A stretch of DNA of 64,000 bases, from assembly GCA_963977105.1 (NCBI GenBank), contig CAXBNI010000001.1, positions 1,364,001 to 1,428,000 on the forward strand, in the 5' to 3' direction. Under the pieces are notes generated by a model. The model had not been told where the DNA came from, did no database searches, and was given only the letters and a program-made list of their open reading frames with translations. Positions 50,961 to 59,852 of the stretch are shown piece by piece; position 1 is the first letter of the stretch; every line of letters begins with the position of its first letter. The stretch is from UBA2705 sp963977105. GTDB lineage: Bacteria; Pseudomonadota; Alphaproteobacteria; Micavibrionales; Micavibrionaceae. Both the position numbers and the translations under genes were made by a program.

Positions 50961-51440
50961 CTATTTAATAAACGCTTTAATCGCCATCGCATGAAAATAA
51001 TGCGTCGCGCTGTCATTCATTTGTTCCGTTGCACGCCAAAAACGCAGCCCCTCAGGAACCGAATCTACGCTTTCATGATACAGGCTAGCCCCCGTTTGTT
51101 GAATTAAAAAATATGTTTGATCATAATCCCAATATTCATCAACGTCATCTGCATAGAAATGTACGGATTGTTTATGCTCCGCAATTACCTCGCAGTTATC
51201 GGGCGCTAAAACGATGTCAGCTTCCTCTTGAAACTCCCTTAGCGCACCTTGCCATAAGCTCTCGCTCTTTTCAACGCCGCCACCAGGAAGCTCTGGTACA
51301 GCGCGCGCATTACCCGCAATGACCATGAGCATATGGCAACCTTCGCGTAGAGCAATCCATGCCCCCGTTCTCGGGCGCACAGTATTCTTTACGACATCAG
51401 GGTAATGCGCCGCCCCGTGTCTATCGTAATAGGGAACCAT
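50961..51440 (-). CDS. Nudix hydrolase
   Basis: 159 residues from an ATG at 51440 that shares one base with the stop of the DUF62-like gene (TAATG), implying coupling. The Nudix box is intact: GGGVEKSESLWQGALREFQEEAD around residue 55-78 (G-x5-E-x7-REUxEExGU, in two pieces: GGGVEKSE and REFQEEA). The C-terminus has WDYDQTYFLIQQ and LRFWRATEQM. The substrate of this short form is not predictable. The frame can be extended to a GTG at 51458 by six residues. The SDR gene follows. Confidence 0.88.
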   Translation of the reverse strand: MVPYYDRHGAAHYPDVVKNTVRPRTGAWIALREGCHMLMVIAGNARAVPELPGGGVEKSESLWQGALREFQEEADIVLAPDNCEVIAEHKQSVHFYADDVDEYWDYDQTYFLIQQTGASLYHESVDSVPEGLRFWRATEQMNDSATHYFHAMAIKAFIK

Positions 51441-52252
51441 TAATGGATAGCGCGCCACGTAATTTGCGTGCCGCCTAATGGTTTACCGAATACGGCAGCA
51501 GCGCTGCCGCCGCGCTTAACGATTTCAGCGAAGCGGATAGTTTGGCCGTCGCCATCCGTCCATCCTGATGAACCGACAGATAAACAAAACTGCCCATCTT
51601 CAACCCCGAAAATACCGTCAGCGACGCGAACAATTTGCTGCTGACCTGCGGCTTCGACGATGATGTCTTGGCCTTTGCGCTGCATAATATCTTCAACGTC
51701 CAGCGCGCATTTCATATTGCCATAGCCATCGGTATAACACAGCACATCAGATGGCGCGTCAGGGACTTGGTCCATAACGTCTTCGCCAATATCAGAGCGG
51801 TCACCATTCATGATTTTACCAAATGCCGCAGGGAAAATATCGCGAGAGCGGAATTGCGAGCCTTCGACAGAGCATTTAATTTGACGAATTTCAACGGCTG
51901 AGCTTTTGACAAAGGATAAAGAATATCCACTATTCACAGCGCAGATTTCAACGCCGTTATTTAAGCGTACATAGACAAAGCCTTCACCAGAATTTGATAC
52001 GCGCGGCGTCAGGTCGTCTTTACGCGGCGCCGTGTTGACGAAAAACTTATGATCAGCGCCAAGCTCTGAATTAATTGCAGTTTGGGCAAGAGCAAACCCT
52101 GTCGCATAAGTATCAAAAGCAGGCACAGCAAATGTTTCAATGCGCGCCGGCATATCTCCCATTTCTGCATAAAGCTTTTGTGTGACTTCAGCAAAGGCCA
52201 AATCATGTGATGCGCCATAATCAGCAACTACATATACCAACATTTTATCCAT
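51440..52252 (-). CDS. DUF62-like (SAM hydroxide adenosyltransferase family) protein
   Basis: 270 residues. The N-terminal part LVYVVADYGASHDLAFAEV replaces the ITLLTDFGxxDpyV start of the family, and NSGEGFVYVRLNNG, AVNSGYSLSF and SQFRSRDIFPAAFG (GTFHGRDIFAPAA-like) match the core. The C-terminal part is a beta-barrel-like region with FGVEDGQFCLSVGSSG and GGSAAAVFGKPLGG. DUF62 enzymes use water to split S-adenosylmethionine to adenosine and methionine. The changes in the DFG...D and HGRD motifs mean activity cannot be assumed. Start with AGGAG. It heads a DUF62-Nudix-SDR group. Confidence 0.72.
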   Translation of the reverse strand: MDKMLVYVVADYGASHDLAFAEVTQKLYAEMGDMPARIETFAVPAFDTYATGFALAQTAINSELGADHKFFVNTAPRKDDLTPRVSNSGEGFVYVRLNNGVEICAVNSGYSLSFVKSSAVEIRQIKCSVEGSQFRSRDIFPAAFGKIMNGDRSDIGEDVMDQVPDAPSDVLCYTDGYGNMKCALDVEDIMQRKGQDIIVEAAGQQQIVRVADGIFGVEDGQFCLSVGSSGWTDGDGQTIRFAEIVKRGGSAAAVFGKPLGGTQITWRAIH

Positions 52253-52276
52253 CGTTAAGGCTCCTTTTGTGATGGT

Positions 52277-53110
52277 TTACGTCATGGTTCTTTCGTCATC
52301 CCCCAAGAGCCCTTTTGATCCGGCTATGGGTAAAAATTTTATGCCGCGCGCGATCATATGGCTCAGCAGCGCTTTAAATACGCTCTTCAACTCCTTTTGG
52401 TCATGAATCAACACAATATTATTGCTTGTTGCATCATGTAAAAAAGGGTCATCATCAATTTTTTGTTTCAAATCATCAATCGTTTTATATGGATGATTTT
52501 TTGTTAAATGGCGCGCGGTCATCATCCAATCCGCTGTCGAAAAAGTGTAAAGCGCATCGTGTGCAGCGCTCATTTCCGGATGTGTATACCACGGAAATTT
52601 GACGTTCTCAAACGGTACGCTAAAGCCCTGATTTGTTAACCACAGCTGTAAATCTTTTTGCTTTTGCAGCAATGCGGGGCTAGGTTGGGTATCATCTAAA
52701 TACAGCCCCTCTGCAAAGAGTTTTTGGATAATGGAGGAATGCTCTGCAGGCAAGGCATCATAATCAACAATCCATGCGCCGCAGCCGCGATCCAAATATG
52801 GGAAACGGAAATATTTACCTGTGCGTTTTATCTCCGCGCTTTGATAAGCAGCATCAATCAACGCCTCACATTTTAGAATATCATCCTGCACCTCTTGCGT
52901 ACTGAGTGACGTTGCACGTTTATGTGCATAGCCATGATTACCGAGTACAAAGCCGCGCTTTACCATCTCAACCGCAACCTCAGGATACTGTGCGATATGA
53001 TCCCCTCGACAATAGAAAATTGCAGGGACATCATGGGCGCTCATAAAGTCACACAGCGTTAATGTATCCGGGGTTGGGCTATCATCTATTGTCAGATATG
53101 CACCGCCCAT
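52277..53110 (-). CDS. polysaccharide deacetylase (NodB-like)
   Basis: 277 residues, no signal peptide. NodB motifs: YLTIDDSPTPDTL (the DD, where the second Asp binds metal), VLGNHGYAHKRATSL (HxxxH metal site), YFRFPYLDRG (the third motif) and NNIVLIHDQ (the final Leu/His motif). The intermediate part (about 130-200) is an insertion with WYTHPEM. It hydrolyses N-acetyl groups of chitin-like or peptidoglycan sugars in related proteins. Lack of an export signal is unusual, and the substrate is unknown. The ATG overlaps the stop of the glucokinase gene (TAATG). Confidence 0.82.
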   Translation of the reverse strand: MGGAYLTIDDSPTPDTLTLCDFMSAHDVPAIFYCRGDHIAQYPEVAVEMVKRGFVLGNHGYAHKRATSLSTQEVQDDILKCEALIDAAYQSAEIKRTGKYFRFPYLDRGCGAWIVDYDALPAEHSSIIQKLFAEGLYLDDTQPSPALLQKQKDLQLWLTNQGFSVPFENVKFPWYTHPEMSAAHDALYTFSTADWMMTARHLTKNHPYKTIDDLKQKIDDDPFLHDATSNNIVLIHDQKELKSVFKALLSHMIARGIKFLPIAGSKGLLGDDERTMT

Positions 53111-54096
53111 TATTGATGCCCCACATTATGCGTTGCTTGCCCCGCGCCATAGAGCGCAATATTCGAATCAGATATCAAATAAATCGGGCAGTTTTCTAAG
53201 TTCTTTGCGACAGCAAGCTGCGCGTCTTGATTGAGGAATTTGATAAATGTTTCCTGATCAAACAAACCGCGCCTATTCAGCACATCCATCACCCCGCCGC
53301 CAAGATACAGACCGTGATAACCATGGCCAAAAACAAGCGCCATATGAGCAAAAAGCCCCAAAAACTCATGAAAGAGTCGTAACGTTTGGTCGAGCACCCG
53401 CGTATCCGCTTTTTCAATGATATCTTCAGGCGTTACGAACAAAACAGGAAAACCATTATATAGGCAAACCGCCTGATACAGTTTTACGAGCCCAAGACCG
53501 CTGGCAAGGTCTTCATAGACAACCATATAATCACGATCCGCAAGGCGCTGCATAATGCGAATAATTGTGTTTTGCTCCAAAGTCACCCCAAAGGCGCACA
53601 TATGACCGCCATGGGTCTTTTGCGTTCTCCCCGTACGGTCAACATAAGACAGGCCGAGCCCCGTCCCCACGGCGATGACTGTATCATTCATCTGTGGGTC
53701 TTTATCAGGGGTTGTCGCACGAATTTCTACATGTGTTTTATTGCTGAGCGCGCCAAGCGCAAAACCTTCTAGGTCAGATATTGTCGAGACAATGCGCGGG
53801 TCTTTTTTAAACACCCATTGTTCTTGCGAAAAGCGCCAAGACTGTGAATTTATGCGGCTGCCCGCCGCCGCGATTGAAATTGGCAACGCCGAAATATCAA
53901 TCTTGCGCGCCAATGAGGCCTGATAGGTTTTTAGAGCGCCGTGAAAATCATCAAATGTGCTGCGGTCATATTTTTCAATATACTCAACAGTCGCATCTTT
54001 CCCGTCATCATTTTCAAGATACAGGCCAAAGCGAATATTGCTCGCGCCAATATCGCTAACGATAATTTTTTTGCTATATTTAAGAACATCCGCCAT
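53110..54096 (-). CDS. glk: glucokinase (Glk-type)
   Basis: It phosphorylates glucose with ATP. 328 residues: the N-terminal IVSDIGASNIRFGLYL is the phosphate-1 motif, VIAVGTGLGLSYVDR the GTGLG motif, THGGHMCAFGVTLEQN the substrate/loop motif and GLYLGGGVMDVL the adenosine motif. It matches the Glk (Pfam Glucokinase) type rather than ROK, which has a CxCGxxGCxE zinc site not seen here. It is coupled to the deacetylase gene through TAATG. The substrate could be another hexose or N-acetylhexosamine, which would fit the deacetylase partner. Confidence 0.85.
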   Translation of the reverse strand: MADVLKYSKKIIVSDIGASNIRFGLYLENDDGKDATVEYIEKYDRSTFDDFHGALKTYQASLARKIDISALPISIAAAGSRINSQSWRFSQEQWVFKKDPRIVSTISDLEGFALGALSNKTHVEIRATTPDKDPQMNDTVIAVGTGLGLSYVDRTGRTQKTHGGHMCAFGVTLEQNTIIRIMQRLADRDYMVVYEDLASGLGLVKLYQAVCLYNGFPVLFVTPEDIIEKADTRVLDQTLRLFHEFLGLFAHMALVFGHGYHGLYLGGGVMDVLNRRGLFDQETFIKFLNQDAQLAVAKNLENCPIYLISDSNIALYGAGQATHNVGHQ

Positions 54097-54120
54097 GACT
54101 TCACGCTACTCTATTTTGTC

Positions 54121-55065
54121 CTAATGATGTACGCCAGCGACTTTGTGTCGCGTATCCATTTCAGATCCATGTGGATCCATATGAATCATAATTTCTGCAT
54201 TTACAAACCGCTCCAACAGCTTTAATTCAACATCACGCGCGATGTCATGCGCCTGCTTCAACGATAAATTTGGTTCTAAATCTATATCAAAAGATATAAA
54301 AACATTCATGCCAGATTTATTTGTCCGTAAATCATGCACATCTAATACGTCACTATGCGCACAAATCATCCCCATAATCTCTTCGCGTTCTTCTTCCGGC
54401 AGTTCACGATCCATCAACATATCAATCGCTTTTCGCGACACTTCAGTTGAGGAGTTTGCCAGTAGCCCCGCAACAGCGAGGGCAAAAAGTGGGTCGAGCC
54501 AATAAGGCGCATTGAAGACATCAAGAATAATAATTGCCAGCACGCCAAGGTTCATGAATAAATCGCCAGTATAATGCGCTTTATCAGCTTCGATCGCCAA
54601 AGACTTTGATTTCTTCGCGACGTAGCCTTGGTATAAGATGAGAATAAAGGTGATGACGATACACAAGATAATCATCGCGCCAGAGAATTGGTGATGCGTA
54701 ATTTCCGTTGGTTTGAAAAAAGTTTTAATCGCATCCAAAGTCAAAAACAGCGCGCCGCCCGCAAGCATGGCCCCCTGAAACAGCGCTGAGACCCCTTCAA
54801 TTTTACCATGACCATGGCGATGATCTTCGTCAGCAGGCTTCATCGAATAACGAATCGAGAATACTGTAATAATCGAGATCGCGCTATCAGTAACAGAATC
54901 AATTAAGGACGCCAAGATACTACTAGAACCACTAAAAACATAAGCAATGGATTTGATAACAACCATCGACAGCGCAGCGACAATCGCAGCAATACCGCCA
55001 TTTAACGCGAGATATTGGTTTCTGCGCATTTCGTCGTTTTGCTGCAAGAGTTCGGCTTCATTCAT
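54121..55065 (-). CDS. cation diffusion facilitator (CDF) transporter
   Basis: 314 residues from the ATG at 55065 (GGGGA upstream). Six-helix CDF layout with metal-site motifs: ASLIDSVTDSAISI (DxxxD in helix 2), HRHGHGKIEGVS (the HxxGHGK loop) and EADKAHYTGDLFMN (HxxxD in helix 5). The C-terminal domain (about 210-314) has the usual VHDLRTNKSG and a His-rich end (HMDPHGSEMDTRHK). FieF-like members export Zn2+, Fe2+ or Mn2+ with proton exchange. The metal cannot be told. It is separate from the neighbouring genes. Confidence 0.92.
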   Translation of the reverse strand: MNEAELLQQNDEMRRNQYLALNGGIAAIVAALSMVVIKSIAYVFSGSSSILASLIDSVTDSAISIITVFSIRYSMKPADEDHRHGHGKIEGVSALFQGAMLAGGALFLTLDAIKTFFKPTEITHHQFSGAMIILCIVITFILILYQGYVAKKSKSLAIEADKAHYTGDLFMNLGVLAIIILDVFNAPYWLDPLFALAVAGLLANSSTEVSRKAIDMLMDRELPEEEREEIMGMICAHSDVLDVHDLRTNKSGMNVFISFDIDLEPNLSLKQAHDIARDVELKLLERFVNAEIMIHMDPHGSEMDTRHKVAGVHH

Positions 55066-55187
55066 TGATTGAGTCCCCTTCAAAATCGGCTGCCTAGGCG
55101 TTCTCCCATACCTAGGCGCAGCCCATAGTAACAAATCACAGCGATAAAGCCACCGCGATGTAAATCAGCGGCGCACAGCAGATACAG

Positions 55188-55823
55188 TTACATCGCGATT
55201 TGGTCGACGACGCAGCGTAGCTCTTCGATATTTTCTTTGGCATGTGCGCTTGTCAGGTAAACTTTCGGGAATGCCGCCGGATGCTTTGCGAGTTCCGCTT
55301 CAGTTTTAGCAATGACATCACCAAGCTCAGACTTTTTCGCTTTGTCTATCTTGGTCAAAATCACGCGGTAAACAACGCCCGCCTCATCAAGCAGCTCCAT
55401 AATTTCATTATCGACTTCTTTGATGCCATGGCGCGAATCAATAAGCACGAAACACGCACGTAAAGACGCGCGGCCTTTCAAATAAGTACGGATCAGCTTG
55501 CGCCAATCTTTTTTCTGGGATTTTGATACTTTGGCGTAACCATAGCCAGGCATATCGACCAAATTAAAACGCTTACCAATTTCAAAGAAGTTAAGTTGCT
55601 GCGTACGCCCAGGAGTATGGGACGTCCGCGCGAGCGCCTTACGCCCCGTCAGCGCGTTAATCAGCGATGACTTGCCCACGTTAGAGCGCCCAGCAAATGC
55701 GATCTCAGGCAAGCCTTCAGGGATCATAATACGGATATGATCTACCCCTGCGATAAAGTCACACTCACCTGCAAACAAAACGCGTCCGCGCTCAGTGTCT
55801 TCTGGGGTAAAATCTGAATCCAT
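55188..55823 (-). CDS. engB: ribosome biogenesis GTP-binding protein EngB/YsxC
   Basis: 211 residues. G1 is EIAFAGRSNVGKSSLINALT near 40, G2 region SHTPGRTQQLNFF, G3 VDMPGYGYAKVSK and G4 ILTKIDKAKK. EngB assembles the 50S subunit. The ATG lies 8 bases after yidC stops, on the same strand. The gene order rpmH-rnpA-yidD-yidC-engB is the standard one in alphaproteobacteria; argB usually comes next, and here the CDF transporter does. Confidence 0.96.
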   Translation of the reverse strand: MDSDFTPEDTERGRVLFAGECDFIAGVDHIRIMIPEGLPEIAFAGRSNVGKSSLINALTGRKALARTSHTPGRTQQLNFFEIGKRFNLVDMPGYGYAKVSKSQKKDWRKLIRTYLKGRASLRACFVLIDSRHGIKEVDNEIMELLDEAGVVYRVILTKIDKAKKSELGDVIAKTEAELAKHPAAFPKVYLTSAHAKENIEELRCVVDQIAM

Positions 55824-55831
55824 TTTCGCGC

Positions 55832-57880
55832 CTAATCTTTCTTTTTATCGTCTTTTTTAGACGTGGTTGTTTTCTTTGCCGCTGGCTTTTTAGCTACGGT
55901 TTTTTTGGCTGCTGGCTTTTTAGTTTTCGCAGCAGCTTTCTTCGGTGCCTTTTTCGGCGCGGGCTTTTCTGCCTCAGCCTTTGCAATATCACCATCATCA
56001 TCCTCACCGAATAAAGCTTCTTCAACTTCATGTTCAATGATTTCTAACTCAGGGTGAATTTTAGGCCCGTTATCAATCGCATCTGACATTTCTTTTTCAG
56101 CCTTGCTGCGTTTGAACAAATGAACTTCGACACCCATCATGCGCATGATTGTGTATTGCTGTAAGACACCAAGCGCGTTTGAGAAGGTGAAGTAAATAAC
56201 CAAGCCTGATGGGAAACTTGCAAGCAAGAACACAAAGAAGAACGGCATAATTGCAAACATAGTTTTCTGTGTCGGGTCTTGCGGCGGCGGTGAAAGGCGT
56301 TGCTGCATAATCATAAAGAATAGCATCGCAATTGACCACAAACCAATATTGAGGAAACCTGGAATAAATTCAGGTACATCATAAGGTAGCACGCCGAATA
56401 AATTGATAATTGAAGTCGGGTCTTTGATCGACAAATCCTCAATCCAGCCGACAAAAGGCGCTTGGCGCGTTTCAATCGCCATAGAAATCACGCGGAAGAT
56501 GGCAAAGAAGATCGGCATCTGAATGATAATTGGCAGACAGCCGGCCATCGGATTAACTTTTTCTTTGCTGTAGAGCTTGACGAGCTCTTCTTGCAGCTTG
56601 ACCTTATCATCCCCGTATTTTTCGCGAATTTCGGTCATGCGCGGCGCAATTTTACGTAGGCCCGCAAAGGAACGATAAGACGTATTCGCCAGTGGGAACA
56701 CGACAATACGCACGACAATCGTAATCATAATAATCGCGAGCCCCATATTGCCCACAAGGCCATAAAAGAAAGTCATCAGCCAATAAAGCGGCTTAGTGAT
56801 GAAGTAAAGCATACCAAAATCAACCGCGAGGTTAAGGTGTGATATGCCCATATCTTTTGAATAGAATTCGAGGTCTTTAACGACTTTAGCACCCGCAAAA
56901 ACATGCATTGTATAGGTTGCGGCCTGACCGCTTGATATAGCGATCGCTTCGCCGCGGACGTCGACTTGCGTCACAGCTTTTTCAAGGTCGAGCGCGCCAC
57001 CTTTTGAGGTAAAGCGGAAACTATGCAGATTGTTCTGGTCTGGGATCATGGCCACTAACCAGTATTTCTGTGACATGCCAATCCAGCCTTGTGCGCCAGA
57101 AAATTCTTGGCCGCCTTTTTTTGCAAGCTTAGAAAAACTGAACTCATGTAAGTCTTTATTGATGTAGCCCAGCGGGCCTTCATAAACGCCGCCAGCCTGT
57201 GATTTCTCGCGCTTTGGAATACCATGACGGCTCACTAAGCCATATGGGAAGAAGCGCAGCTCATTGCCCGTATTATTTTGAATGCTCTGTTTAACAGAGA
57301 TCATAAATTTATCATCAATAGAAAATTCTTTGATGAAGCTTACGCCTTGACCATTATCCCAGCGCAAAGTCACGGGCGTATCAGGCGTTAAAATCTTGTT
57401 TTCGCTCGCCAGCTGCCACTGCGTGTTTTTGCTTGGTGCGATAATTTTAGAATCGGCTGATATCCAGCCCATTTCTGTATAATGCGGGTGGAACGAGTTT
57501 ACGGGTGAAAGTAAATCCACCGGCACTTTATGTTCAAGGGTTTTATAATAATTTTTCAGTAACAGGTCATCCAGGCGACCGCCTTTGGTCGAGATCGAGC
57601 CGCTTAACTCGCTATTCGCAACGCCGATACGTTCAACTTGTTCAATGCTAAGCGCCTGTGCTCGTTCAAATTTTTTCTTTGCGCCAACACTCATTGTGCC
57701 GCCGAAACCTTCGCTCATGCTGATTTTTGCGTTCTGCGCCTGCACAGCCTTAAGTGCCTCTTCCTTCGGTTTCATCACGAAGTGATCATAGCCAAGCCAT
57801 AAGACGAGCGAGAGCAACACGAATATAATCAGGTTACGCATATCTTCTGGGTTTTGTTGGTTTGGTCCATGTCCGTGCAT
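55832..57880 (-). CDS. yidC: membrane protein insertase YidC with basic C-terminal tail
   Basis: 682 residues. N-terminal helix (LIIFVLLSLVLWLGYDHF), a large periplasmic beta domain (about 40-350), then the five-helix insertase core: MTFFYGLVGNMGLAIIMITI, RIVVFPLANTSYRSFAGLRKI (in part; the positively charged conserved region), MAGCLPIIIQMPIFFAIF and SGLVIYFTFSNALGVLQQY. After residue 600 there is a long tail ending in Lys/Ala/Pro repeats (PAAKK, KKPAAKKT). Such tails help co-translational ribosome binding. The ATG follows AAGGAAAA. Downstream of yidD. Confidence 0.97.
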   Translation of the reverse strand: MHGHGPNQQNPEDMRNLIIFVLLSLVLWLGYDHFVMKPKEEALKAVQAQNAKISMSEGFGGTMSVGAKKKFERAQALSIEQVERIGVANSELSGSISTKGGRLDDLLLKNYYKTLEHKVPVDLLSPVNSFHPHYTEMGWISADSKIIAPSKNTQWQLASENKILTPDTPVTLRWDNGQGVSFIKEFSIDDKFMISVKQSIQNNTGNELRFFPYGLVSRHGIPKREKSQAGGVYEGPLGYINKDLHEFSFSKLAKKGGQEFSGAQGWIGMSQKYWLVAMIPDQNNLHSFRFTSKGGALDLEKAVTQVDVRGEAIAISSGQAATYTMHVFAGAKVVKDLEFYSKDMGISHLNLAVDFGMLYFITKPLYWLMTFFYGLVGNMGLAIIMITIVVRIVVFPLANTSYRSFAGLRKIAPRMTEIREKYGDDKVKLQEELVKLYSKEKVNPMAGCLPIIIQMPIFFAIFRVISMAIETRQAPFVGWIEDLSIKDPTSIINLFGVLPYDVPEFIPGFLNIGLWSIAMLFFMIMQQRLSPPPQDPTQKTMFAIMPFFFVFLLASFPSGLVIYFTFSNALGVLQQYTIMRMMGVEVHLFKRSKAEKEMSDAIDNGPKIHPELEIIEHEVEEALFGEDDDGDIAKAEAEKPAPKKAPKKAAAKTKKPAAKKTVAKKPAAKKTTTSKKDDKKKD

Positions 57881-57892
57881 TGGCTTTTCCTT

Positions 57893-58294
57893 TTAATCTA
57901 CTCGGCTCTGTTTTATCTTCACTTTATTGCAGCTTTCGGGCGCTTCATTCACCGCGTCTTTCTGCTTTTGCCGCGTATTGTCGCAGGCTTGATCTTGGCA
58001 TTTATCTGACGTTGATTGTTTATAGCGAATTAATTCTTTCCATTCAAACGTTTCTGGCACTAAATCTTGATAATTTCCTTTATAATAAGGCTGACAGCAA
58101 GAAATGCGGCGTGTGCCTAAAATAATCCCCTTTAGAATACCGTGGCGCATCACGGCCTGACGCATGTAAACAGAGCATGTTGGGTGAAAACGGCACTGAT
58201 TTCCGATAAAAGGCGAAAGGATAAATTGATAACCATCAATCAAGCGGCAGAATGCGGAACGTAGCGCAGATTTAAGCATTGTAAAAAGCCGCAT
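57893..58294 (-). CDS. yidD: membrane protein insertion efficiency factor YidD
   Basis: 133 residues. The short family domain (about 70) is clear: YQFILSPFIGNQCRFHPTCSVY, in part, then AVMRHGILKGIILGTRRISCCQPY. The four Cys (one in QCRF, one in TCSVY, two in SCCQP) are typical of YidD. It has a 50-residue Cys/Lys-rich tail unusual for the family, containing CQDQACDNT and ESCNKVK. It helps YidC insertion. The start may be the Met at 58294 or 58279. It lies four bases after rnpA stops. Confidence 0.93.
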   Translation of the reverse strand: MRLFTMLKSALRSAFCRLIDGYQFILSPFIGNQCRFHPTCSVYMRQAVMRHGILKGIILGTRRISCCQPYYKGNYQDLVPETFEWKELIRYKQSTSDKCQDQACDNTRQKQKDAVNEAPESCNKVKIKQSRVD

Positions 58295-58298
58295 ACGA

Positions 58299-58700
58299 TT
58301 AACTCTCAGGCGCCAACTTATGATGCAGACGCTTTAAACACCAAGACAAATCCCTTTTGAGCGCGGCAAAATCAACATCCAATGTGGCCTTACGCCCAAT
58401 CAGCACATAATCAGCCCCCTCTTGGGCGCGGGCGGCCAAAACCTCACTTGCAGCGGCACGCAATCTGCGCTTAATACGGTTACGCTCAACCGCCAAAGCG
58501 CTCACTTTTTTACTGACAGTAAGCCCCATACGGCTGACAGCATCTTGCGACGCGGCTTTTTGAGGCGTGGCAGGCGATCCATCAGAGGGCCTCGCGGGCA
58601 AAATTTGTACGATAACAGACGAAGACACCCAGCTCTGTCCTTTGAGCTGGATGTCTAAAAATTCTTGTCTCTTTTTTAAGCGCCCTAATTTATCGGACAT
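58299..58700 (-). CDS. rnpA: ribonuclease P protein component
   Basis: 133 residues. The protein subunit of RNase P has LKKRQEFLDIQLKGQ near the start, MGLTVSKKVSALAVERN near 75 and the RNA-binding NRIKRRLRAAASEVL (RNR motif). A loop of about 15 residues (PARPSDGSPATPQKA) is inserted relative to E. coli. rpmH lies 37 bases upstream, as in nearly all bacteria. Confidence 0.95.
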   Translation of the reverse strand: MSDKLGRLKKRQEFLDIQLKGQSWVSSSVIVQILPARPSDGSPATPQKAASQDAVSRMGLTVSKKVSALAVERNRIKRRLRAAASEVLAARAQEGADYVLIGRKATLDVDFAALKRDLSWCLKRLHHKLAPES

Positions 58701-58737
58701 AGTCTTCTTTCGCAGTATTATAATGCGTGAGTAAAAA

Positions 58738-58872
58738 CTATGCGCTTAATTCTTTACGGCCTTTAGCTCTACGACGAGCTAGAATAAGGCGACCATTTTT
58801 TGTAGCCATACGTGAACGGAAACCGTGGCGGCGTGCGCGAACTAGGTTACTTGGTTGGAATGTACGTTTCAT
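58738..58872 (-). CDS. rpmH: 50S ribosomal protein L34
   Basis: 44 residues, read directly: MKRTFQPSNLVRARRHGF, then RSRMATKNGRLILARRRAKG and RKELSA. It is a perfect L34, too short for simple ORF calls. GAGGT lies seven bases before the ATG at 58872. It starts the rpmH-rnpA-yidD-yidC-engB unit. dnaA, which is next to rpmH in many bacteria, is not present. Confidence 0.98.
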   Translation of the reverse strand: MKRTFQPSNLVRARRHGFRSRMATKNGRLILARRRAKGRKELSA

Positions 58873-59188
58873 TTCTCTTACCTCTTTGAATTGAAGTCCG
58901 CAAACTAATCTACTTATACATAAAATTCAAGCAAAAAAATAAGATCTTGTCGTTTTAAGTGACCAACAACGCCGCGAAGCCCTGTTTTTACTGATTCCTT
59001 GCCCCAATTACAATTACAATATCACGCGCCCCAAACCAAAAACCACACAAACGATATAATATAACGCCAAAACATGGTTTACATAACAAAATCAGAACTT
59101 TACAATGTAATGCTTGCAGGTCGTTTTTCTTTAGAGTATTCTGTTGATCGCATAATTTTTCTAAAAATGACATAAGGTAAGCAGTATC
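58873..59188. other. 316-base divergent intergenic region
   Basis: It lies between rpmH (minus) and the conserved 212-residue gene (plus). It holds the rpmH ribosome site and presumably both promoters; none matched a consensus well enough to name. There is one TTATACATA near 58914, a single-mismatch DnaA-box-like word, but no cluster. A minus-strand open frame crossing the next gene's start is taken as chance. Confidence 0.5.
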
Positions 59189-59827
59189 ATGTATGAATTT
59201 AAAGGTAATCCTCAGGAAGATGGTTGGAACCCCGTTACCGGTGAACAACTTAAAGGATTTCTCTCACAAGTTGACCCGATTGATGGCAAATTTAAAACCA
59301 ATGAAGGCACAACGCAAGTTCATTGGCGCTCGCTTCCGTTTTATGAGCGCGTCGCTCTTGTCCGCATCCAGGATCCTGCGTGGACCCCTGGTGATTTGGT
59401 TGCTTATTACCTCACAGACCAAGGCGCATTATATCGCCTAAACGGCCTGTCCGCACCTATTCACGATGTGAACACCAAGGCGCCGGTTAAAATCAGCGAA
59501 GAAAACGTCATTGATTACTTAAAGTTCTTTTGTTTCTTCGTCCGTGGCGAAGAGGGCCCATTCTTAATTGCTGAAGACGCACACAACCCATACATCCCAG
59601 AAGAGATGGACGATAACACGCGTTCCGTTATCGAAGGCACTGTGCGCCCTGCAACATATGAGGGCACGAATGAAAACGGTCACATGCTTTGTGACGCGGT
59701 TGTATTTTATTCAAACGCATTATTTATTGCCAATTTCGCGGTTGAGCCAACAGGCATGATTCAAATGCTTGATGATGACCCAATTGCAGCCGATTTGCCA
59801 ATCAGCGTCGAAGCGCCAATCTCTTAA
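59189..59827 (+). CDS. conserved hypothetical protein (212 aa)
   Basis: 212 residues, soluble, mostly beta-rich. It has EDGWNPVTGEQLKGFL near the N-terminus, LPFYERVALVRIQDPAW, LIAEDAHNPYIPEEM and a HMLCDAVVFYSNALFIANFAVEPTG stretch (in part). I have no name for it. It is followed by a strong terminator, indicating a single-gene unit with robust transcription. The start has AAGG about 11 bases upstream. Confidence 0.72.
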   Translation: MYEFKGNPQEDGWNPVTGEQLKGFLSQVDPIDGKFKTNEGTTQVHWRSLPFYERVALVRIQDPAWTPGDLVAYYLTDQGALYRLNGLSAPIHDVNTKAPVKISEENVIDYLKFFCFFVRGEEGPFLIAEDAHNPYIPEEMDDNTRSVIEGTVRPATYEGTNENGHMLCDAVVFYSNALFIANFAVEPTGMIQMLDDDPIAADLPISVEAPIS

Positions 59828-59852
59828 AACAGAAGTGCTGCATTACAAGTTC

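Noticed and set aside
55863..56057. Repeat array or CRISPR-like region at the yidC 3' end
   Set aside because: The short repeats encode the Lys/Ala/Pro tail of YidC; they have no spacer structure.
58873..59188. Replication origin near rpmH
   Set aside because: dnaA is absent, only one imperfect DnaA-box-like word was seen and no AT-rich repeat cluster. In alphaproteobacteria the origin is usually not at rpmH.
58988..59248. Minus-strand 86-codon frame with Cys and hydrophobic residues
   Set aside because: It overlaps the start of the 212-residue gene, has no ribosome site and fills a region expected to contain two promoters.
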